Assembly (NCBI GenBank): GCA_004557565.1
Contig: SFGS01000068.1
Span: 1-21,596, forward strand
Reading direction: 5' to 3'
Source: Bacteroidales bacterium
Lineage (GTDB): Bacteria; Bacteroidota; Bacteroidia; Bacteroidales; Muribaculaceae
Length of the DNA stretch: 21,596 bases
Shown in pieces: positions 15,544 through 21,596 of the stretch (positions are counted from its first letter, which is position 1; each line of letters starts with the position of its first letter). The notes below the pieces were generated by a model. It did not search any database and was not told the DNA's origin. It saw only the letters and a list, made by a program, of their open reading frames with translations. The translations under genes were made by a program, and so were the position numbers.

Positions 15544-16104
15544 GTGAAAATAATAGTAATAACAGGCAACGGTAATGACAGATGCTATCGGCTGATGGCA
15601 GACTCCACTATGCTTGTGGGCAACAAGCCGTTCTTCATTCCCGACTTTGCCCCCGAATTTGTGTTGCATCCTGCTTTGGCGGTAAGAATCGACCGTCTGG
15701 GCAAAAACATTGCGCCACGGTTCGCTCACCGCTACTATCAGAGCGCATCGGCTTGCGCAGTGGTGGTGGCGAAGGTGGAAGCGCAATTTGCCCACCTCGA
15801 TGCCCGATACACTGCCTTCGACGGCGCTTTTATGCTTGGTAAAGCCCTTCCCATCACCGACCTCGATGCCGAGGGCGGACTGAAGGTGCAAACTCGAATC
15901 AACGACGACCAGTCTTTATCCACAAGCCTTATCACCACACGGCAAATCGACGACATCATAGCCGAGGCAAGCGAATACTTCACGCTGAAGATGGGCGACA
16001 TGATAGTGATTGGGAGCGACAACGAAGGCCACAGCCTCAGCATAGGCGAGCACCTGAGTGGCACTATCAACGAGAAAGACTCGCTGACGATAAGAATAAA
16101 ATGA
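15544..16104 (+). CDS. fumarylacetoacetate hydrolase (FAH)-like protein, probably inactive
   Basis: A 186-residue cytosolic protein starting with GTG at 15544 (reads MKIIVITGN, matching the family's MKII start). The FAH fold is recognisable in NKPFFIPDFAPEF (27-39), AVRIDRLGKNIAPRFAHRYY (46-65), AFDGAFMLGK (91-100) and the late EYFTLKMGDMIVIG. FAH enzymes cleave or isomerise C-C bonds of beta-keto-type acids using a divalent metal held by an ExE pair and a later Asp. Here the ExE position reads His42-Pro43-Ala44, and the usual DFTARDLQ segment reads VVVAKVEAQ (73-81), so all metal ligands I can locate are lost. The glycine/threonine-rich TGTPxGVG loop reads IGSDNEGHS. The reading frame is intact, so it may be a repurposed rather than dead gene. 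It lies 17 bp upstream of porU-like gene 2. Confidence 0.8.
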   Translation: MKIIVITGNGNDRCYRLMADSTMLVGNKPFFIPDFAPEFVLHPALAVRIDRLGKNIAPRFAHRYYQSASACAVVVAKVEAQFAHLDARYTAFDGAFMLGKALPITDLDAEGGLKVQTRINDDQSLSTSLITTRQIDDIIAEASEYFTLKMGDMIVIGSDNEGHSLSIGEHLSGTINEKDSLTIRIK

Positions 16105-16121
16105 GTTAAATTAAAATATAA

Positions 16122-19100
16122 ATGAATAAGAGCAAACTAATATCCACATATATGCGTAAATTCCGTTTCATATCGTTTCTTGCCATTGCCACAGCATGTG
16201 TCGTTCTCTCGCAGAGCGCGATGGCATTTTCCATTTCGCATTATGCCTCCAATTCTAAATTGGCTACTGGAAAATGGGTAAAAATCAAGGTCACCAACAC
16301 CGGTGTGCATGAAATCACGGCTGAGGAACTCAGCGCCATGGGCTTTTCCAACATCAGCAATGTGAGAATTTACGGTTCTGGCGGACAACTGATAAGCGAG
16401 GTGCTCAACGGCGATGCGCCCGATGATCTCGTGAAGGTGCCTGTGTGGCGCAATGCTAACAAAATTTGCTTCTACGCCAAGGGACCGTTGAAATTCAAAC
16501 TCGATGACTCGCGCACATCAAAACCACGATACAGTCGCACCATCAACCCCTACTCCACAGCTGGCTACTACTTCCTCTGTGAGGGCGATGGCGACGACGC
16601 TACGAGAAAAGTGACGCCAACCGAAACTGGCGAGAACGCCCGCGGCACCAGCCTCGACTATTTCTACCACGAAAAGGAGGAAACAAGCGTGGGCTACACC
16701 GGCAAGGCTTTGCTGGGCGAACGCATCAACGAGAACACCACTTTCGACTTCAAGATGCCGGGCAGAGTGGAAGGCACCGCCTTCACCGTGAACCCATGTG
16801 TGGCTACTCGCATCGCACGCGAGGGCTCTGGCTACAGCAATAGCGGCAATCTGCAAGCATTTGTCTTGACTGGCAACGCCATCGACACGGTGAAATTCCT
16901 GTCGTCGGCTTCATCGGTCCGCTACAGCGAGAGCGCATTGATTTACTACAACTCCACCAACCCTGCGGCTGCGATCACCCCTAAGGTGTTTAGCGACCAG
17001 GGCAAACTGAAATTCAATATTGATGTGCCTTCCGAGCTGGTGGTGAAATGGACACGCCTCGACTGGTTTACCATCACATTCTCGCACTACAACAATTTTC
17101 AGTATGCCGAGAACGGACAGGTGCGCATGGGCTTCAACAAACTCACCAACACCGACCGCATCGAGATTTCAGAGCCAAACAATGGCATCGTGGTGTGGAA
17201 TATCGACAACGAGGCTTCGCCTGTGGAATACCAGTATGCCGACTTCAACAAGGAAGATGGCACCACAGTGAAGGCTTTCACACCGGGCTACAACAAGGAA
17301 TGGTCGCAATACGTGGCTTTCGACCCTAATGCCACACTCTATAAAATCAGCGGTTTTGAGACCGTTGCAAACCAAGACATCCACGGTATGCCCACTCCTA
17401 ATATGGTGATTGTCACCAGTAAGGAATTGAAACCACAAGCCGAACGCATCGCACAGATGCACCGTGGCAACGACGGTTTCATCGTGCATGTGTTTGACCA
17501 AGATGAGGTGTTCAACGAGTTTTCAAGCGGCACACCCGATGCTATGGGTATTCGCTTAATGAACAAGATGTTCTACGACCGCGATTCCAAGCGCTTCAAG
17601 TATCTCTTGATGTTTGGTTGTGGTTCGTTCGACAACCGTGGCATCACCACCACCAAGAAAAATCGCGTAATCACCTACCAAAGCGACAACAGCAACGACG
17701 AGAACAACTCTTACGTGTCCGACGACTTCTTCGGCGTGCTTTCCGACAATTCGGGCTACAACATCACCAACGAGGCGTTGAGAATTGGCGTGGGCCGCAT
17801 TCCATCTGCCGACATGGCAGAAGCACGCTCCGATGTGGATAAGTTGCTCAACTATGTGAACGACCCCGATTATGGCGTGTGGCGCAACAATGCGCTCATT
17901 TCATGCGACGAGGGCGACAGCAATAAGCACTTGTTCCAAGCAGCGGGCATCAACGATCTTCTCAGCACCGACATAGGCACCGGCTTGTTTGTGGACAAGG
18001 CATACGTGGATTTGTTCCCCAACGCCACCAGTACAAGTGAGCCTGGCGTGTCGAGTTCCAACCTCACCGCCATCGAGGCTCGCCGCCACATTACCGAGGC
18101 ATTGAAGAAAGGTCAATATTTCTACACCTATATCGGCCACGCTGGTTCTATCTCTTACACCAAACTGCGCCACATGTGGACCATGACCGAGGCACAGACC
18201 ACCGAATATGAGCATCTGCCCATCTTCACCACCGCATGTTGCGATGTGGCTCGTTACGACAGCGACGAGCGTGGCATTGCCGAGGTGCAGTTCCACAAGA
18301 AGAACGGTGGCGCCATTGCCCTGTTCACTTCACCTCGCTCGGTGTTTGCCGACAACAACGACAAACTGAACCGTGCTTGGGTACAGGCCATGTTCAGCTA
18401 CGAGACAAAGAAGGAAATGCCCCGACTGGGCGACATCTACCTCCAAACCAAGCAATGCTTCGGCACCAACAGTGTGCCCGACAAGGTGAAATTCTTCCTC
18501 TTGGGCGACCCTGCCATGGCTGTGAACTATCCAAAGCCTTTGTTTAAAATCACTGAAATCAACAATGTGACGCTCAACGAAAACTCCACTGCCAAGATTC
18601 GTCCGCTGCAAATGCTGAAGGTGAAGGCGCAAGTGAATAAATTGGAAGGTGGCATCGACGCTGGATTTAACGGCGACGCAGTGCTCACGCTCTACGACCA
18701 GGAACGCTTCTACAAAGATGTGACAAGCACTTTCAACAGCAAGAGCACCACTCGCTCGGTATATTACCCTCGCAACCTCATCGCTCAGGTAAGCGGTCGC
18801 GTGGTGAATGGCATTTTTGAAGCATCAGTGATGGTGCCTCGCCACGTGGAAGCATTGTGGGAAAAGGGATTGATTTCAGTATATGCACACAAGGACAACT
18901 CCACCCACATGGTGAACGGTCAGTTCAACAAAATTGAGATTTCGCCTTACAGCGCATCGGAAGTGACCGTGGTCGATACCACGGCTCCTGTCATCGAAAA
19001 AATGTTCTTCAACGATGAGAGCAGCTTCGCCGAAGGCGCATACATTCCTGCCAACTCCACGCTCTACATCACCGTGACCGACGATGTGGCGATCAGCAAC

Positions 19101-19628
19101 ATGTCGGTAGGACTCGGCAACGCCATGACGCTGAAGCTCGATGGCGGCAAGGAAACTTACCGTGAAGTGCAAAGTCACGCCACGTTGAGCGAAAACGGCA
19201 AGCGAATGGATATCGCCCTCCCACTCACTGGCATCACTGCAGGTCAGCACCGCCTCACCTACACCGTGCACGATGCTGCCGGTAACGAGGCAACGCACAC
19301 CATCAACTTCCTCGTGGGCCCTGCAAGCAAGGTGACACTCTACACCGAAGAAGTGCCTGCTATCGACAAAGCCACCTTCAACATTGAAAGCGAAACCAAC
19401 GAGGCTCCAACCGTGACCGTGAAGGTGACCGATGCCGCTGGCAACCTCGTGTGGTCCAACACCACCAGCCAATTCCCATTGGTTTGGGATTTGAAGGACA
19501 AAGCCGGCAACAAGCTCGCTCCCGGCCTCTACCGCTACTTCGGCACCTACAAGAGCGCAACCGAATACGGCGGCACCGAAATCAGCAAACTCATCGTAAT
19601 CGACGACTACAAGCACGCCACCAAATAA
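16122..19628 (+). CDS. type IX secretion sortase PorU-like protein 2, divergent paralogue
   Basis: An 1168-residue paralogue of the product at 11252-14731, sharing the N-terminal SKLATGKWVKIKVTNTG stretch and FNEFSSGTPDAMGIR with NKMFYDR. The signal peptide is best from the ATG at 16152 (MRKFRFISFLAIATACVVL...AMA). The ATG at 16122 adds ten polar residues and is also possible. The C25-type catalytic domain keeps His673 in YTYIGHAGSISY and Cys707 in FTTACCDVARYD. The surroundings differ from PorU norms: no Trp after the His, and Cys-Cys-Asp-Val in place of Thr-Cys-Glu-Phe. The C-terminal part has Ig-like domains (around DTTAPVIEKMFF and AGQHRLTYTVHDAAGNEA) and a CTD with VTDAAGNLVW...GNKLAPGLYRY. 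It is probably an outer-membrane sortase or peptidase with altered specificity. It is the last gene of the rex operon, closed by the terminator at 19656. Confidence 0.88.
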   Translation: MNKSKLISTYMRKFRFISFLAIATACVVLSQSAMAFSISHYASNSKLATGKWVKIKVTNTGVHEITAEELSAMGFSNISNVRIYGSGGQLISEVLNGDAPDDLVKVPVWRNANKICFYAKGPLKFKLDDSRTSKPRYSRTINPYSTAGYYFLCEGDGDDATRKVTPTETGENARGTSLDYFYHEKEETSVGYTGKALLGERINENTTFDFKMPGRVEGTAFTVNPCVATRIAREGSGYSNSGNLQAFVLTGNAIDTVKFLSSASSVRYSESALIYYNSTNPAAAITPKVFSDQGKLKFNIDVPSELVVKWTRLDWFTITFSHYNNFQYAENGQVRMGFNKLTNTDRIEISEPNNGIVVWNIDNEASPVEYQYADFNKEDGTTVKAFTPGYNKEWSQYVAFDPNATLYKISGFETVANQDIHGMPTPNMVIVTSKELKPQAERIAQMHRGNDGFIVHVFDQDEVFNEFSSGTPDAMGIRLMNKMFYDRDSKRFKYLLMFGCGSFDNRGITTTKKNRVITYQSDNSNDENNSYVSDDFFGVLSDNSGYNITNEALRIGVGRIPSADMAEARSDVDKLLNYVNDPDYGVWRNNALISCDEGDSNKHLFQAAGINDLLSTDIGTGLFVDKAYVDLFPNATSTSEPGVSSSNLTAIEARRHITEALKKGQYFYTYIGHAGSISYTKLRHMWTMTEAQTTEYEHLPIFTTACCDVARYDSDERGIAEVQFHKKNGGAIALFTSPRSVFADNNDKLNRAWVQAMFSYETKKEMPRLGDIYLQTKQCFGTNSVPDKVKFFLLGDPAMAVNYPKPLFKITEINNVTLNENSTAKIRPLQMLKVKAQVNKLEGGIDAGFNGDAVLTLYDQERFYKDVTSTFNSKSTTRSVYYPRNLIAQVSGRVVNGIFEASVMVPRHVEALWEKGLISVYAHKDNSTHMVNGQFNKIEISPYSASEVTVVDTTAPVIEKMFFNDESSFAEGAYIPANSTLYITVTDDVAISNMSVGLGNAMTLKLDGGKETYREVQSHATLSENGKRMDIALPLTGITAGQHRLTYTVHDAAGNEATHTINFLVGPASKVTLYTEEVPAIDKATFNIESETNEAPTVTVKVTDAAGNLVWSNTTSQFPLVWDLKDKAGNKLAPGLYRYFGTYKSATEYGGTEISKLIVIDDYKHATK

Positions 19629-19655
19629 GGCGTAGCCCACACAAATACCCCCACA

Positions 19656-19691
19656 AAGCAGGTTCCCCCACAAAAGGAACCTGCTTCTTTT
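19656..19691 (+). terminator. intrinsic terminator of the rex/porU-like-2 operon
   Basis: AAGCAGGTTCC (19656-19666) and GGAACCTGCTT (19676-19686) form an uninterrupted 11-bp stem with a nine-base loop, followed by CTTTTA. It lies 27 bp after the stop codon. The outer part of the stem and the tail are shared with the rpmA terminator. Confidence 0.92.
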
Positions 19692-19741
19692 ATATTATAT
19701 AATAATGTGCACCATTCACAAAAAAAATCAACAAATTCAAC

Positions 19742-19793
19742 AACACCATAACGTAAACACCATAACGTAGGGACATGCCTTCGGCATGTTTCC
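19742..19793. repeat. 14-bp tandem duplication plus REP-like hairpin
   Basis: AACACCATAACGTA is present twice back to back (19742-19755, 19756-19769). Directly after it comes GGG followed by ACATGCC, a TTC triloop and GGCATGT (stem 19773-19789), then TTCC, which can extend the stem against GGG with a bulge. The GTAGGGAC head matches that of the hairpins at 21438-21461, suggesting one dispersed family. Confidence 0.75.
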
Positions 19794-19906
19794 AATGCGT
19801 TAATAAATTGCCGTTTACAATTAAAATCGAATATAGTTCACCATCAAGGCGAAAACGCTGAAAAACAATAACAAATGGAGAATGAAGTAAAGATTTTGTG
19901 GCTTGT

Positions 19907-20170
19907 AGCCGTTGGAAACGGCTGATTATGGTTAACTCCATGCAAGCGAATGAAGCTCCGCAGGAGCGAATGAGCGCAGCTTGGAGATTGGACAAAAGGG
20001 GGTATGAAAAGGGGGTATGAGCCTCGTAGAGGGTCGGTTATGGTCAAAACTATAGATACTACCACGACCGACCGTCTCCGACGCTCGTCACTATATTTGG
20101 ATCTGTCTCCAAGCTGCGCTCGCAAGCGAGCTTGCATGGAGTTAACCACAATATGCCGTTTCCAACGGCT
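19907..20170. repeat. 264-bp nested inverted repeat (MITE-like or structured element)
   Basis: The left arm (19907-19987, 81 bp) and the right arm (20106-20170, 65 bp) are inverted copies. They share AGCCGTTGGAAACGGC, TGGTTAACTCCATGCAAGC and GAGCGCAGCTTGGAGA. The left arm carries an extra insert with its own hairpin (GCTCC-GCA-GGAGC). Each outer end is itself a palindrome (AGCCGTT-GGA-AACGGCT on the left, GCCGTT-TCC-AACGGC on the right). The spacer continues the symmetry: GAGC (20019-20022) pairs with GCTC (20083-20086), and GGTCGGT (20032-20038) with ACCGACC (20067-20073). It also has a 13-bp tandem repeat, AAAAGGGGGTATG (19994-20019). No target-site duplication is apparent at the edges, and no transposase is present. 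Confidence 0.88.
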
Positions 20171-20303
20171 CTAAAATCCCTCTTTTCGACTTTTTACAAT
20201 GCTTTCGCCGAACGCATACCCCCCACGTTTTATATTGGTAACCATACACCTATCCCCCACCACCGACAGCGAAAAATAAAAAACTAAAATAAGACGAAAA
20301 AAA

Positions 20304-20334
20304 TTTGTTATATGGTTGAAAAATAGTAACTTTG
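20304..20334 (+). promoter_or_regulatory. rplU-rpmA promoter
   Basis: TTTG (20304-20307), exactly 19 bp, then TAACTTTG (20327-20334): a perfect match to the Bacteroidetes consensus TTTG-N19-TAnnTTTG. It implies a transcription start near 20341 and a leader of about 80 nt before rplU. Confidence 0.92.
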
Positions 20335-20356
20335 CAGTCGATTTCCAAAAGGCTCT

Positions 20357-20402
20357 GTTAAGTGCCTCGCTTTATTGTGCGCAGGCCGCCGTATGGTTTA
20401 AC
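20357..20402 (+). ncRNA. structured leader of rplU-rpmA (candidate autoregulatory element)
   Basis: In the RNA, GUUAAG (20357-20362) can pair with UUUAAC (20397-20402). This closes a domain holding a GC-rich hairpin: GCCUCGC (20364-20370), an eight-base loop, GCG, one bulged C, then AGGC (20379-20386). The leader ends 19 nt before the rplU start. Leaders of this sort upstream of ribosomal protein genes often bind the encoded protein, and an L21 leader is known in Firmicutes. This one was predicted by eye only. Confidence 0.55.
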
Positions 20403-20421
20403 TTGATTTACAATTAATTAA

Positions 20422-20739
20422 ATGTACGCAATTGTAGAAATTCAGGGACAGCAGTTCAAAGCCGAAGCAGGCAAGTACTTGTTCGTTCATCACATCGCTG
20501 AAGCCAAGAAAGGTGAAACAGTGGAATTCGACAAGGTTCTTCTTGTTGACGCTGAAGGCGCTGTTAAGGTAGGTGCACCAACCGTTGATGGTGCAAAAGT
20601 AGTTTGCGAGGTCGCAGAAGAGCTCGTAAAGGGTGAACACGTGATCGTTTTCAAGAAAAAACGTCGCAAAGGCTATCGCCGTCTTAACGGTCATCGCCAA
20701 CAATTCACCAAAGTAGTGATTAAAGAAGTTATTGCTTAA
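20422..20739 (+). CDS. rplU: 50S ribosomal protein L21
   Basis: A 105-residue ribosomal protein that binds 23S rRNA, near L20 in the large subunit. It starts MYAIVEIQGQQFKAEAGKYL, the usual L21 opening. It also has the basic signature FKKKRRKGYRRLNGHRQQFT (about 74-93) and ends KVVIKEVIA. Length is standard. It is first in a two-gene operon with rpmA (21-bp gap), the conserved arrangement across bacteria. Codon choice is visibly different from neighbouring genes, with more T-ending codons, as expected for high expression. Confidence 0.98.
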   Translation: MYAIVEIQGQQFKAEAGKYLFVHHIAEAKKGETVEFDKVLLVDAEGAVKVGAPTVDGAKVVCEVAEELVKGEHVIVFKKKRRKGYRRLNGHRQQFTKVVIKEVIA

Positions 20740-20760
20740 CCCCTAAAATTTTAACAGATT

Positions 20761-21027
20761 ATGGCACATAAAAAAGGTGTAGGTAGTTCTAAGAACGGTC
20801 GCGAGTCACATAGCAAACGACTCGGTGTGAAAATTTTTGGTGGTCAATTCGCTAAAGCTGGTAACATCATCCGCCGTCAACGCGGTACTGTTAACCGTCC
20901 AGGCGTAAACGTTGGCATGGGTAAAGACCACACTCTTTACGCATTGGTTGACGGTGTTGTTGAATTCAAGCAACGCGCTGGTCATACCTTCATCAACGTA
21001 ATCGCAGCTGAAGGCGAACAGAACTAA
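20761..21027 (+). CDS. rpmA: 50S ribosomal protein L27
   Basis: An 88-residue protein whose N-terminus reaches the peptidyl transferase centre. It begins MAHKKGVGSSKNGRESHSKR directly. There is no cleavable N-terminal extension of the Firmicutes/Fusobacteria type, so the mature end is made by translation and Met removal alone. The conserved RLGVKIFGGQ and IIRRQRGT segments follow, then GMGKDHTLYALVDGVVEF. It is second in the rplU operon and followed by an intrinsic terminator 48 bp downstream. Confidence 0.98.
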   Translation: MAHKKGVGSSKNGRESHSKRLGVKIFGGQFAKAGNIIRRQRGTVNRPGVNVGMGKDHTLYALVDGVVEFKQRAGHTFINVIAAEGEQN

Positions 21028-21074
21028 AGCAACAAAAAGAAGCGACCGCTTAGCCGCTACTTTCTAAATCGCAA

Positions 21075-21110
21075 AAGCAGTTTCCCAACCTCTGGGAAAC
21101 TGCTTCTTTA
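21075..21110 (+). terminator. intrinsic terminator of rplU-rpmA
   Basis: AAGCAGTTTCCC (21075-21086) and GGGAAACTGCTT (21094-21105) form an uninterrupted 12-bp stem with a seven-base loop, followed by CTTTA. The AAGCAG...CTGCTTCTTT frame is the same as in the terminator at 19656. Confidence 0.92.
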
Positions 21111-21596
21111 TTACCCCCACCTCTCCATAAAAACACAACACCCATACTACAAAAAAACATCGATTCAGTGGAAAATTACTGGGGGATAGATTGTGCATTG
21201 TTGCCGAATCGTGAATGGAATCAAAAACAAAAAACCTAAAAAACAGCCTTGGAGCAACGTGGAATGCTTCGCATTTGGCGGTGCGACTGTGCGCTTTGCG
21301 TCATTGGAAACGAGTTTCCATGCCACCAACCACACAATCCCTCCGCCACCCTCTTACGAGGGCTATCCACTTTGCACCAAGGATAAAAACCGCTCGCCGT
21401 TTCACGGCGAAAAACCCCTGATTAAAATAATATTATGGTAGGGACGTGATACTTCACGTCCGCTCATAATTGTTGATAATATATTGAAAATTAGGCATTT
21501 GACGCGGATGCGAATTATCGCGTCCTACCATGTTAAACGCATTTTGGTGCCTTTTTATCTGATTTAACGTAAATTTAAATTTCTAAAGATTGGTTT
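21111..21596. other. gene-free right end with serial short hairpins
   Basis: No gene is supported. An 82-codon plus-strand frame at 21193 runs through several palindromes and is not believed. From 21263 there are short perfect hairpins with small loops: AATGC-TTC-GCATT (21263), TGGAAAC-GA-GTTTCCA (21305), CCCTC-TTAC-GAGGG (21349), CGCCGT-TTC-ACGGCG (21395), then the paired hairpins at 21435-21531. The final 65 bp are AT-rich with no visible feature. Confidence 0.7.
21435..21531. repeat. pair of inverted REP-like hairpins (BIME-like element)
   Basis: The arms at 21435-21463 and 21504-21531 are inverted copies of about 28 bp, with four mismatches and one indel. Each arm holds an 8-bp hairpin with a four-base loop: GGACGTGA-TACT-TCACGTCC (21442-21461) and GGATGCGA-ATTA-TCGCGTCC (21506-21525). 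Each is flanked on its outer side by ATGGTAG or the inverted TACCAT. The 40-bp spacer is AT-rich. The layout resembles bacterial interspersed mosaic elements built of inverted REP units. Confidence 0.8.

Larger units (their letters stand above)
19692..20303. other. gene-free block rich in repeats and palindromes
   Basis: No credible gene. It carries a 14-bp tandem direct repeat and a REP-like hairpin (19742-19793), then a 264-bp nested inverted repeat (19907-20170), then AT-rich DNA leading into the rplU promoter. Short minus-strand reading frames here run across the palindromes and have no recognisable product. Confidence 0.8.

Noticed and set aside
19690..20149. Two overlapping minus-strand frames of 101 codons
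   Set aside because: They cross the REP-like hairpin and the long inverted repeat; composition is not gene-like and no product is recognisable.
21193..21441. 82-codon plus-strand frame after rpmA, with an overlapping 68-codon frame
   Set aside because: It runs through four short palindromes, has a low-complexity Pro-rich stretch and no recognisable product or promoter.
21263..21531. CRISPR array
   Set aside because: The hairpins are regularly spaced, but their sequences are unrelated and there is no identical repeat with unique spacers.

Overview
The window is a stretch of chromosome from an anaerobic or gut-type Bacteroidales bacterium. Family cannot be fixed from the sequence; a Prevotellaceae or Muribaculaceae-like genome is plausible. 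The evidence is the gene content (two PorU-type sortase paralogues of the type IX secretion system, a Bacteroidetes-style YidC with a long basic tail, Rex) and several promoters matching the Bacteroidetes sigma consensus TTTG-N19/20-TAnnTTTG, with a perfect copy in front of rplU and a near-perfect one in front of rex. There are no tRNA, rRNA, phage or transposase genes and no CRISPR array.

Layout. (1) 1-5582, minus strand: an envelope export operon read tolC-like, hlyD-like, ABC-2 permease, ABC-2 permease. No ATP-binding subunit is present. The operon ends in a 16-unit heptamer array. (2) 5878-6513, minus: a secreted protein of unknown function, preceded by a gene-free stretch of degenerate 9-10 bp repeats. 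(3) 6577-10484, minus: pyrG-yidC operon, with a promoter before pyrG and an intrinsic terminator after yidC. (4) 10620-11157, plus: a divergent gene for a 61-residue tail-anchored membrane protein, followed by a long A-rich 3' region and a very strong terminator. (5) 11252-19691, plus: porU-like gene 1, then rex, a fumarylacetoacetate-hydrolase-like gene with an eroded active site, and porU-like gene 2 as a probable operon, closed by a terminator. (6) 19692-20300: a gene-free block with a 14-bp direct repeat, a REP-like hairpin and a 264-bp nested inverted repeat. (7) 20304-21105: promoter, a structured leader, rplU, rpmA and a terminator. (8) 21106-21596: a gene-free tail carrying short hairpins spaced about 45 bp apart, ending in a pair of homologous inverted REP-like hairpins.

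How the genes fit together. The core genes (pyrG, yidC, rplU, rpmA) are housekeeping. The most interesting region is the pair of gingipain-fold sortases. Both keep the catalytic His and Cys, but the second has a clearly altered active-site neighbourhood (ACCDV in place of ATCEF). It sits in a probable operon with the NADH/NAD+ sensor Rex and a dead-looking FAH-fold protein, which raises the possibility of redox-linked control of a specialised sortase. PorV, PorZ and PorQ are not in the window. The other notable signals are non-coding: the long palindromic element at 19907-20170, the candidate autoregulatory leader of rplU, and the series of hairpins after rpmA.
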